From UBA7672 sp965229115 (lineage in GTDB: Bacteria > Pseudomonadota > Alphaproteobacteria > Caulobacterales > Hyphomonadaceae): a DNA stretch of 64,000 nt. Under the pieces are notes generated by a model, which saw only the letters and a list, made by a program, of their open reading frames with translations, had not been told where the DNA came from and searched no databases. This document shows, in pieces, positions 9,157 through 16,076 of this stretch. Location: NCBI GenBank assembly GCA_965229115.1, contig CBDDIR010000003.1, positions 3,534,001 to 3,598,000 of the forward strand. Direction: 5' to 3'. Positions within the stretch are counted from its first letter, which is position 1, and the number at the start of each line of letters is the position of its first letter. Position numbers and translations under genes: made by a program.

Positions 9157-9261
9157 CTGTCATCCCGGAAGCGCAAGGCGCTATCCGGGATCCATTATAA
9201 GTGGACGACGACCTCCCAATGGTTCCCGGCCTTACGCTGACGCTCGGGCCAGGATGACAGT
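9157..9261. repeat. About 105-bp palindromic intergenic element (copy 1)
   Basis: Lies in the 468-bp gap between atpH and the flavin oxidoreductase gene, where I see no gene. It starts with TGTCATCCCGGAAGCGC, folds back with GCGCTATCCGGGA, continues to CTCCCAATGGTTCCCGGC, and ends with GGATGACAG, so its ends are inverted. A second copy in opposite orientation is at 32394-32495. It is a non-coding dispersed element of REP/MITE type. Confidence 0.75.
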
Positions 9262-9329
9262 TGAGCCCCACTAACTTGCGCCGCCCCAGCCATGCTCTTA
9301 GCTCGGACGCACCACATCCCGGAGCGCCC

Positions 9330-10421
9330 ATGACCGACCTCTTCCAGCCCCTCACCCTCGCCCACGGCCCGGCCTGGAAGAACCGCTTCATGCTGGCCCC
9401 GCTCACCAACACGCAGAGCCACCCCGACGGTGTCCTCTCTGACGAGGAGTTCCACTGGCTCACCCTCCGTGCCAAAGGCGGGTTCGGCCTCACCATGACC
9501 TGCGCTGCCCACGTCCAGGCCGTCGGCCAGGGCTTCCCGGGCCAGCTCGGCGCCTTCGACGACAAGCACCTGCCCGGCCTCACCCGCCTCGCCTCAGCCC
9601 TGAAGGCCGCGGGCTCCGTCTCCTCGCTCCAGATCCACCACGCCGGCAACCGCTCGCCCAAGGACCTCGTCGGCACGCCCGTCTGCCCCTCCGACGATGC
9701 CAAATCCGGCGCACGCGGCCTGACGCTCCCCGAAGTCGAAGCCCTCCGCGACGCCTACATCGCAGCCGCCGTCCGCGCCGAGAAAGCCGGCTTCGATGGC
9801 GTCGAGATCCACGGCGCCCACGGCTACATCCTCGCGCAGTTCCTCTCCTCGGAGATCAACCACCGCACCGACCAGTACGGCGGCTCGCTCGAGAACCGCG
9901 CGCGCATCATCCTCGAAATCATCGACGGCATCCGCGCGCAGACAAACCCGAACTTCCAGCTCGGCCTCCGCCTCTCGCCCGAACGCTTCGGCCTGCAGCT
10001 CGCCGAGATCCGCGACGTCGCCGCCGAAATCCTCCGCGGCCAGAAGCTCGACTTCCTCGACATGTCGCTCTGGGACTTCGCCAAGGAACCGAACGAAGAG
10101 CCGCACAAGGGCCGCACCCTGATGAGCTACTTCACCGACCTGCCGCGCGGAGAAACCCGCCTCGGCGTCGCCGGCAAGATCATGACCGGCCCGCAGGCGA
10201 AAGCCGTACTCGACGCCGGCGCCGACTTCGCCATCATCGGCCGCGCCGCCATCCTCCGCCACGACTTCGTCCAGCGCGTGGCCGCCGACGCCGCCTACAC
10301 CTCCCCCGCCACGCCCGTCACCGTCGAGCACCTAACCACCGAAGGCCTCTCCCCCCGCTTCGTCACCTACATGCGCCAATGGCCCGGCTTCGTCGAAGCC
10401 GAAGAAACGACGGCCGCCTAG
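9330..10421 (+). CDS. NADH:flavin oxidoreductase, old yellow enzyme family
   Basis: A 363-residue FMN-dependent ene-reductase-type enzyme with a TIM barrel. The start at 9330 is chosen over an upstream in-frame ATG because MTDLFQPLTL is the normal family N terminus and GGAG lies 5 nt before it. Visible hallmarks are NRFMLAPLTNT for FMN contact, the GVEIHGAHGYILAQFLS block, the NHRTDQYGGS loop, and the C-terminal DFAIIGRAAI phosphate-binding strand. The substrate is likely an activated alkene. It stands alone; its neighbour at 10444 is convergent. Its codons are strongly C-ending (CTC, ATC, CGC). Confidence 0.9.
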   Translation: MTDLFQPLTLAHGPAWKNRFMLAPLTNTQSHPDGVLSDEEFHWLTLRAKGGFGLTMTCAAHVQAVGQGFPGQLGAFDDKHLPGLTRLASALKAAGSVSSLQIHHAGNRSPKDLVGTPVCPSDDAKSGARGLTLPEVEALRDAYIAAAVRAEKAGFDGVEIHGAHGYILAQFLSSEINHRTDQYGGSLENRARIILEIIDGIRAQTNPNFQLGLRLSPERFGLQLAEIRDVAAEILRGQKLDFLDMSLWDFAKEPNEEPHKGRTLMSYFTDLPRGETRLGVAGKIMTGPQAKAVLDAGADFAIIGRAAILRHDFVQRVAADAAYTSPATPVTVEHLTTEGLSPRFVTYMRQWPGFVEAEETTAA

Positions 10422-10443
10422 TCCCCCCTCGCCGCAGCGCGCT

Positions 10444-11163
10444 TCACATGAACTTTCGGCGCTTGAATGCGCGAACGTCATCGCGCGTCAGATCGAACCA
10501 TTCGCCATTGAGCCGCTTGTCGCGGAATCTGTGGTGCCAATAAACTTCGATACCGCTGGGATCGTCGGTTTCGATGCTGTGAACGGCTTCCGTTTTCTCG
10601 GGAAGCTGTAGGCCGATTTCATATCGACGACGATCAGGCGCTACGGCCTTGCCAACCTTGTAGTAGCGGCCCGACTTCAGCAGATACACATATCCCGTGA
10701 TGACGGGCTCGGTGCTGATCTCAGGCGCGGCGCTATCCGTCGGTTTGATCGCAGCGTCTATCTCGGCCTCGATGTCCGCTGAAACACGATGCTCCCGCGC
10801 ATAAGCTAGCAGCTTGCGAAGCAAGACTTGCTTATGACCAAGTCGATTGCGGAAAGTCGAATGACCCGGGAAGCCGTCTATTTGACGGCCGTATAGTCGC
10901 AACTCTCCATCGGAAGGCACATGCTTTAGGTCGATGACGACGCGGAGATAGATCGCCAAGAGCTCGTCTTCTGGGATGGCTTCCTGATAATCGTTTGCTT
11001 CCAACCCCGCATCCCGCAAGGCATCACCCCAGCGCGCCCAATAGCGACCGTACCAATCATGCATGGCGACGCCGGTAACGGCCTCAAAGCGTCGACGCCC
11101 CGGAGGCTTTCCGTCGCGCTTCGCTAGCGACTGTATCTCGCGGATGATTGCTTCCCGATCCAT
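10444..11163 (-). CDS. GIY-YIG/T5orf172-type protein with homing-endonuclease-associated repeats
   Basis: A 239-residue protein. The C-terminal part (about 155-232) looks like a T5orf172/Mug113 GIY-YIG nuclease domain: GYVY (157-160), YYKVGK (167-172), R178, E206 and NGEWF (219-223). The N-terminal part contains one clear homing-endonuclease-associated repeat (about 4-54: GKPPGRRRFE...RYWARWGDALRDAG) and a weaker second one (about 65-120). Such proteins are accessory DNA-binding or nuclease proteins. No intron, intein or phage genes are near. A target or role cannot be named. Confidence 0.75.
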   Translation of the reverse strand: MDREAIIREIQSLAKRDGKPPGRRRFEAVTGVAMHDWYGRYWARWGDALRDAGLEANDYQEAIPEDELLAIYLRVVIDLKHVPSDGELRLYGRQIDGFPGHSTFRNRLGHKQVLLRKLLAYAREHRVSADIEAEIDAAIKPTDSAAPEISTEPVITGYVYLLKSGRYYKVGKAVAPDRRRYEIGLQLPEKTEAVHSIETDDPSGIEVYWHHRFRDKRLNGEWFDLTRDDVRAFKRRKFM

Positions 11164-11273
11164 GTCCCCTCACCGCCGAGGATGATAACCGCACAAAACG
11201 GCAACGTCACCGCATGACGCTACCTTCCCAGACAGCGGATCTAACTGACGGGCTCAGGCACCCCCAAACGCAA

Positions 11274-11302
11274 CCGGCCGGACGCTTGGGGCGTCCGGCC
11301 GG
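11274..11302 (-). terminator. Hairpin terminator after the redoxin/cytochrome gene
   Basis: A perfect 12-bp stem (CCGGCCGGACGC, 5-nt loop, GCGTCCGGCCGG) begins 30 nt after the stop of the minus-strand gene at 11333 and is followed by TTGCGTTT on that strand. The T tract is weak, so termination may be partial. Confidence 0.6.
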
Positions 11303-11332
11303 CGCTTCGTCGGAGGTAGTAAGTCGTAGAGC

Positions 11333-13333
11333 CTAGTGACGGCGCGCCGCGGCTTCAGCCTGACGCTTCTCCATCATCGCTTTCATCGCAGCGCCTGCTT
11401 CCTGGAAGGAAAGCGCGCCCGACTTGTCGCTGTCGATCTGCGTGAAGCTGGCCTTGAGCGGAGCAAACAGCCCGCCTTTCAGTTCAGCTTCCTGCAGCAT
11501 GCCGTCGCGATTGTCGTCGGCGGCCGTCAGCATCTGCGAAGCCTCAAGCTGGGCTTGCAGGTCGTCGCGCGGGTTCTTCGCCGTCTCGTCTTTCCAGCGG
11601 TACTGGACGCTCGTGAACAGCATCTCTTCGAACGACTGGTCGCCCCAGACAACTTCCTGGCCCGGATTGGTCCGGTCCTTGGTGTTGTCGCCGTAGAGCG
11701 CCTTATTGTTCTTCGAGTTGTCGTACCAGTAGTCGGCAACCAGCTTGGTGCCGGCCGGCAGGTCGATCAGGTCCTTGTAGATGTACTCGCGCTGCCAGTT
11801 GAAGTCGTAGTGCGGCATGTTGAGGATCACTTCCTCTTTGCCGTCCGGATAGATCGCCGTCAGCTTCGAGGCATAGCCGCGATAGTGCGCGTGCACGAGC
11901 GAGGCCGTGACCTGCACGTCTCCCGGGAAGACGACATAAGCCGTCTCATGCCAGCGCGCCTGGTTCGGCTGGATGGTGATCGTCGGGTCGGAGATCACGA
12001 TCTGGCGTTTCACCAGTTCCGGATCTTCCTTCGCGAAGTAGAAGGCGATCTTCGAGTTGTCGGTGAAGGCCTTGCCGATCGGCGTGTAGTGCATCTGGAA
12101 CGAGATGGCGCCGCCAGCCGGAATCCACGTCGCCCACTTGTCCGGCGCGAGGTTCGATTCCGATCCGACAGCATAGCCGCCCATCGAAACCTTCCAGTCG
12201 AAGCCACGGCCGCTTTCCGGCATCTTCGGGATCCAGCCCGCGAGGATGTGGTGCACGCCCTGGCGGTTGCCGGCCTTGAAAGTCGTCGCCTTCAGCCATT
12301 TGCCTTCCGTCAGCGGGCTCTTCACGGCGGGGATCTGGTAATCCACGACGCCAGCCGCCGGCACGTCATACGCCGGAATGTCGACGACGAGGTCCGGCTT
12401 GCCCAGCGGCCACTCTTCGCGGCCAGCAGCAGCCTTCGTCAGCGGATCTTCCTTGCCGGCGAGATCGCTCGGCGAGCCAGCATCGATCCAGCCGATCAGG
12501 GTTTTGACTTCCTTCTCGGTCAGGTTCTCGTTGTTGGCGAAGGCGCGGTAATGGCTGTCCGCGTCGAACGGCGGCATGCGGTCGGTGCGGATCGCCTCGC
12601 GGATCATCGGCGAGAAGTTCTTCACCTGCTCATAGCTGTTCCAGTACAGCATCTGCGGCGCGATGCCGTTCGGCTGGTGGCATTCAACGCACTTGGCCTG
12701 GAAGATCGGCGCGACGTCATTCGTGTACGACACCTTCGAGTAAGCCGAGTTGTCGGCATACGCGATCTTCGTGCCCTTCACCGGCAGCTCAGCCTGCGTG
12801 ATCGGCTTGCCCGCGACGAACTCCGTCACGGCCGCTTCAGCCGATTCCACCGGGCCGTGATAAACGACTTTCCAGTCCTTCGGGCTCACCACCACGGTCT
12901 CGCCCGTATAGGTGAAGCCGACCGACTTGCCGCTCTTGTCCTTGCCAAGCGAGGAACCGATCAGCTGGAACTCGTCATTGAGGATCGGCAGGGTGATGCC
13001 CTGCTCTTTGGCCTCGGCCTCGATCGCAGCGCGCGTGTCGCTCGTGTTCGAGTTGATCAGCTGGATCACCAGCTCCGGGTTCTTCTCCTTCAGCGCCATC
13101 AGCGCCTTGGCGGTCGCGCGCGACGTCTCATCGCCGTTCACGTAGGACGCCAGCACAACAGCCGGCGTATGCGTGTCATAGCGAAGGATGTGGCCCATGC
13201 CCGACCCATCGGCGAGCATGTAGTTGTCGACCGTATTCCCGACCAGCTTTGCAGCCGGCGCCTCGTTCGAGCACGCTGCCAGGCCGAGCACGGATGCGCT
13301 CGCCAGCAGGACAGCTGACGCGATCCTCTTCAT
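11333..13333 (-). CDS. Lipoprotein with redoxin-like, cytochrome c, copper-monooxygenase-like and EF-hand domains
   Basis: A 666-residue exported lipoprotein (signal peptide to C21, LGLAAC). Order of parts: a redoxin/thioredoxin-like fold at about 30-180 that lacks a CxxC; a class I cytochrome c motif CVECH at 215-219, with M253 or a nearby methionine as possible sixth ligand; a copper type II ascorbate-dependent monooxygenase-like region with H361-H362, H415, H481-x-H483 and H508 as candidate copper ligands; and two EF-hand loops at about 606-617 and 634-645. The start is set at the ATG followed by the signal peptide, with GGGAG 9 nt upstream, although the frame runs on to 13576. It is monocistronic. 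The reaction is unknown; it looks like a periplasmic copper/heme redox enzyme. Confidence 0.85.
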   Translation of the reverse strand: MKRIASAVLLASASVLGLAACSNEAPAAKLVGNTVDNYMLADGSGMGHILRYDTHTPAVVLASYVNGDETSRATAKALMALKEKNPELVIQLINSNTSDTRAAIEAEAKEQGITLPILNDEFQLIGSSLGKDKSGKSVGFTYTGETVVVSPKDWKVVYHGPVESAEAAVTEFVAGKPITQAELPVKGTKIAYADNSAYSKVSYTNDVAPIFQAKCVECHQPNGIAPQMLYWNSYEQVKNFSPMIREAIRTDRMPPFDADSHYRAFANNENLTEKEVKTLIGWIDAGSPSDLAGKEDPLTKAAAGREEWPLGKPDLVVDIPAYDVPAAGVVDYQIPAVKSPLTEGKWLKATTFKAGNRQGVHHILAGWIPKMPESGRGFDWKVSMGGYAVGSESNLAPDKWATWIPAGGAISFQMHYTPIGKAFTDNSKIAFYFAKEDPELVKRQIVISDPTITIQPNQARWHETAYVVFPGDVQVTASLVHAHYRGYASKLTAIYPDGKEEVILNMPHYDFNWQREYIYKDLIDLPAGTKLVADYWYDNSKNNKALYGDNTKDRTNPGQEVVWGDQSFEEMLFTSVQYRWKDETAKNPRDDLQAQLEASQMLTAADDNRDGMLQEAELKGGLFAPLKASFTQIDSDKSGALSFQEAGAAMKAMMEKRQAEAAARRH

Positions 13334-13502
13334 TGGACGTAACTCCCTCAGGTATTCGAATTGTCCGAAACCGGGGCGGAACTTACCCGTTTCTGACACT
13401 GTCAAAAAGGGGGCGCCCGCAACGTCAACCACGCATAAATCGCCGGTAATTCGCGCTTTTCCCAGCATTTGCTGGTCTTTCCCGCACACGGGCCTAGCGC
13501 GC

Positions 13503-14552
13503 CTAGATAACGACTTGCTGAGAACCCCTTGAGCCGTTCTGTGAGCCGCCTCCAGACCTTCCGGGAGAGCGGCCACGCGTGCGCCAGAGTCGGCGCAGCT
13601 CCAGCCCGATCGCGACCACCCACATCACCGCCGTCACGGCCAGCCACACCTGCACCACGCTGTCGGCAATGCTCAGCACGCGATCGGTATTCTCCGTACC
13701 CGCGCCATTCAGCACCGTCGTCGTGACCAGCGGCTGCGAGGAATACAGCACCCACAGGATCGCCAGCCCCGCCGTATGTCCGGCAATGCTGACCAACGAA
13801 CGCACCCGCGACCACGCCGGATGGATCATGTCCGCCGCGTGCACCAGGGTCGCTCCCACCGCCAGCGCCAGGATCGGCCAGTAAACCACCGCCCATGCCG
13901 GCGAGAAGGCAAACGCCACCGAACGCCCGTCCTGCGCCGGAATCTCCGCCGGGAACGACACCACCTTGGTCCACCACAGCAGGAAGAGGATATCGACCGC
14001 CAGCGTGATCGCGCTCTCGAACAGCGTCTTCGGCTGCCGGATATTGTCGCGCGGCAGGTCCTTCGGGTCCCACTTCGCCGCCCACTTCATGTCCATCTTG
14101 CCGCGCTCGGCCGCAAGGAACAGCGCCGTCACCACCGCAAACGCCACCAGCGCAATCTCGACGGCAGACCCCAGCCCGCGCCAGGCCGCGCGCATCGGCT
14201 CGTCAGAGCCCAGGCCTCGCACAGTCGCAATGCCAAAGCCGATCACCAGCGCGCCGCCGACCGCGATCCGCTGCACATGCCAGAACCACGGATAATAGCC
14301 CGGCCCGATCAGGTAATCCTGGCCGCTATAGCGCGACGCCACCACCACCGGATGCCCGAAGCCTTTCAGCACCTCGGCCACCTCGTCCCGGCTCGCCGTA
14401 CGCCCGGCCTGCTCTTCCTTCTCCTCGATCTTCGAGGACAGCACTTCGCGCAGCTCCGCGACGATGTCCGCCGTCTTCGCCTTGGCCTTTGCATCGCTGC
14501 ACGGCAGGCGGCGCTCAACGGCGGCGAGATAACGCTCAAGCAGGTCGTTCAT
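13503..14552 (-). CDS. HAAS-domain membrane protein, partner of PadR regulator
   Basis: A 349-residue protein. Residues 1-75 (LLERYLAAVERRLP..., AELREVLSSKIEEKEEQAGR, DEVAEVLKGFGHPVVVASRY) match the HAAS-type helical domain that is often encoded beside PadR regulators. About six hydrophobic segments follow. Its ATG overlaps the stop of the padR-like gene (ATGA at 14549-14552), and GGAGGGGGGACA precedes it, so the two are translationally coupled. Likely a membrane component of a PadR-controlled response; the signal is unknown. Confidence 0.8.
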   Translation of the reverse strand: MNDLLERYLAAVERRLPCSDAKAKAKTADIVAELREVLSSKIEEKEEQAGRTASRDEVAEVLKGFGHPVVVASRYSGQDYLIGPGYYPWFWHVQRIAVGGALVIGFGIATVRGLGSDEPMRAAWRGLGSAVEIALVAFAVVTALFLAAERGKMDMKWAAKWDPKDLPRDNIRQPKTLFESAITLAVDILFLLWWTKVVSFPAEIPAQDGRSVAFAFSPAWAVVYWPILALAVGATLVHAADMIHPAWSRVRSLVSIAGHTAGLAILWVLYSSQPLVTTTVLNGAGTENTDRVLSIADSVVQVWLAVTAVMWVVAIGLELRRLWRTRGRSPGRSGGGSQNGSRGSQQVVI

Positions 14553-14926
14553 TGTCCCCCCTCCTTCGGGTTGGGATGTGTGGCCGGGCCAGAATTGGAA
14601 AGGATGTTGGACAGCGCGCCATTCATCGCGCGCCACTCGGCGGTGAGGTGGTCCAGCGCCGCCGCGCCGTCGTCCGAAAGCTGATAGAACCGCTTCTTCC
14701 GCTTGGCGTCCTCGCGCCACTCCGACGTCAGCAGCCCCTGCGTCTCAAGGCGGCGCAGCATCGGATAGAGCGCCCCCTCATCAATCTCGATCCCCGCCGC
14801 CCCCAGCTCTGTCTTGAGCGTGTACCCATACTTTTCAGAGCGCAGCGTCCCCAGCACCGCCAGGATCAACGTCCCCCGCCGCAGCTCCAGCCGCAGCGCC
14901 TCCAATATGTCCGTACCAACCGGCAT
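14549..14926 (-). CDS. PadR-family transcriptional regulator
   Basis: A small winged-helix repressor: LRRGTLILAVLGTL, YGYTLKTELG, the recognition region EGALYPMLRRLETQGLLTSEW, and the KRKKRFYQLSDDG wing. I chose the ATG at 14926 (125 residues, MPVGTDILEAL). The next in-frame ATG, at 14938, lies inside a near-perfect 23-bp palindrome that is probably the operator. It overlaps the downstream HAAS gene by 4 nt. PadR proteins usually repress their own operon, which fits the operator at the start. Confidence 0.9.
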   Translation of the reverse strand: MPVGTDILEALRLELRRGTLILAVLGTLRSEKYGYTLKTELGAAGIEIDEGALYPMLRRLETQGLLTSEWREDAKRKKRFYQLSDDGAAALDHLTAEWRAMNGALSNILSNSGPATHPNPKEGGQ

Positions 14927-14936
14927 CCCATGTCCC

Positions 14937-14959
14937 ATACAGTGTGTGCCACACAGTAT
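14937..14959 (-). promoter_or_regulatory. Probable PadR operator
   Basis: A 23-bp inverted repeat (ATACAGTGTG, 3-nt spacer, CACACAGTAT) with one mismatch between arms, lying immediately upstream of the PadR start codon. Position and symmetry suggest autoregulation of the padR-HAAS operon. Confidence 0.65.
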
Positions 14960-15071
14960 GTAGCGCACAGGCGACGGCGATGCAAGCAAAAACGCTCATT
15001 TTTCATCTGAGGGGTTTGAGGGGTCCCCAAAACCGTAGGTGCATCGTCAGATGCACCGGGCCACACGCGCC

Positions 15072-15118
15072 CATCCTTCGACGGACGCGCACTCCGTGCG
15101 CTTCTCAGGATGAGCGCT
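15072..15118 (+). repeat. Dispersed CTTCGACGGACGCGC...CAGGATGAGCGC repeat, shorter copy
   Basis: Contains CCTTCGACGGACGCGC, a small hairpin and TCTCAGGATGAGCGC. It forms an inverted pair with the longer copy at 15138-15197. Together they fill much of the 420-bp gap upstream of the ORF at 15347, which has no other gene. Confidence 0.75.
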
Positions 15119-15137
15119 ACAGAGCCGCCAGCAGTTT

Positions 15138-15197
15138 AGCGCTCATCCTGAGCAGCGCAGCTCTGCTGCGCGTCCGTCGAAGGACGAGCGCGTGCTC
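15138..15197 (-). repeat. Dispersed CTTCGACGGACGCGC...CAGGATGAGCGC repeat, longer copy
   Basis: Nearly identical to 61216-61279 in opposite orientation, including the internal GCGCAGC/GCTGCGC hairpin and the flanking GAGCACGCGCTCGTC. It lies just upstream of the conserved promoter region of the ORF at 15347. Confidence 0.8.
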
Positions 15198-15210
15198 ACT
15201 GAAGCCAGAT

Positions 15211-15346
15211 TGGGGGATAGAGCCGTGTCGAAACTGTAGGACAGCCAAAAATCATCCCGCATGATTTCAATCACCTGCGCGTCCAAGTTGGGGGACAGCA
15301 CTCTCCAAATCCCGCACCCCCGTGGGCCGGGGTTATACTCCCACCC
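15211..15346 (+). promoter_or_regulatory. Conserved upstream region of the repeat-associated ORF, copy A
   Basis: Shares ordered blocks with 32244-32371 and 61521-61655: GGGGATAGAGC, AAACTGTAGGAC, GCCAAAAATCATC, TTGGGGGA, GTGGGCC and GGGTTATACTC. The TATACT box is at 15334-15339, exactly 7 nt before the ATG, so transcription should start at or next to the start codon (leaderless). AATCATcccgcATGATT (15250-15265) is an inverted repeat. Confidence 0.75.
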
Positions 15347-16012
15347 ATGAAAGCGCTCTGGCAGATCATCCTCGCGATCCTCTGGCGCCTCCGCCCCGTT
15401 CAGGCGCTGGAGGCGAACCTCGCGCATGTCATCCAGCTCTGCCTCGGCATGTTCTCGGACGAAGACGCCATAGACGATCTCACCTTCGACCCCGCCTACA
15501 GCCAGACCATCGCCGCCGCCTTCTTCGACGCGCACCGTAAGGTCGATCTCCTGATCTACATGCGAGCCTGCGAGATCGCCGGCGTCCGCCCGCGCATCGA
15601 CAGCTTCAAGCCAGATTTCCGCTGGACCCACTCCAGCACAAACCTCATCGCACTCTGGCGCTCCTTCCAGCGCCTCGCCGCCAAGTTCGACGACTACGAG
15701 CGTTACGCCCAGCGCCGCGCAGAACGCCTGCGCCGCGAACCCGACAACCTCCCCCTCCGTCTTGCAGCTACGCTGCAATCCACCTCCCCCGCGCTTTGCG
15801 CGGTGGAGGCAAACCGCCAGCGCCCGTTCAACGTCCAGATTGCCTCCATCAGTGCGCAGCACTGGGGGAGGTGGATCGGCGCGTCTTCGCGCCGAGACGG
15901 AGGGGGCGGCGAGTTCGCGCGCGGCCCGCCTCACATCACGCGATTGCCTATTGCCCACTCCCTACTGCCTCGCACGCCACCTGCGAGAACGCCCCCGTGC
16001 GCCCCAATATGA
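15347..16012 (+). CDS. Repeat-associated unknown protein, copy A
   Basis: A 221-residue ORF. Residues 1-133 have a hydrophobic start (WQIILAILWRL) and then a helical, arginine-rich domain. They align by eye with the product of 31587-32243: RPVQALEANL versus DPVARAQELM, DLLIYMRACEIAGVR versus RMLIHARARQMLGLR, and FQRLAAKFDDYERYAQRR versus ITQLARDFHNLDKLAARR. From about residue 134 the frame reads through the nested palindromic repeat at 15749-15907 (PLRLAATLQSTSP...), then a short tandem tail. No known domain is recognised. There is no ribosome site; the start is supported by the matching ATG in all three copies. Confidence 0.6.
   Translation: MKALWQIILAILWRLRPVQALEANLAHVIQLCLGMFSDEDAIDDLTFDPAYSQTIAAAFFDAHRKVDLLIYMRACEIAGVRPRIDSFKPDFRWTHSSTNLIALWRSFQRLAAKFDDYERYAQRRAERLRREPDNLPLRLAATLQSTSPALCAVEANRQRPFNVQIASISAQHWGRWIGASSRRDGGGGEFARGPPHITRLPIAHSLLPRTPPARTPPCAPI
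15749..15907. repeat. Nested palindromic repeat, copy A (inside ORF 15347-16012)
   Basis: Outer arms CCCCCTCCGTC/GACGGAGGGGG, inner arms TCCACCTCCCCC/GGGGGAGGTGGA, then GGTGGAGGCAA/TTGCCTCC. Side hairpins TGCAGC-GCTGCA, GCGC-GCGC, AGTGC-GCACT and CGGCGCG-CGCGCCG sit between the arms. The arms are conserved among copies, while the side hairpins differ in sequence but keep pairing. Confidence 0.9.
15941..15972 (+). repeat. Short ATTGCC/CTACTGCC tandem tail, copy A
   Basis: Four imperfect 7-8 nt units (GATTGCCT, ATTGCCC, ACTCCCT, ACTGCCTC) follow the palindromic repeat. The same tail follows copy B at 31603-31634, in the matching position and orientation relative to the gene. Confidence 0.6.
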
Positions 16013-16076
16013 CCAACTCCCCGATAGAGCCCCGCCCGACACCTGTTATGGTCCGCCCGAATCAGGGACCGCCCAC

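Noticed and set aside
13334..13576. Upstream extension of the redoxin/cytochrome gene.
   Set aside because: A signal peptide with lipobox and a ribosome site begin at 13333; the extension would place them inside the protein and overlaps the neighbouring HAAS gene.
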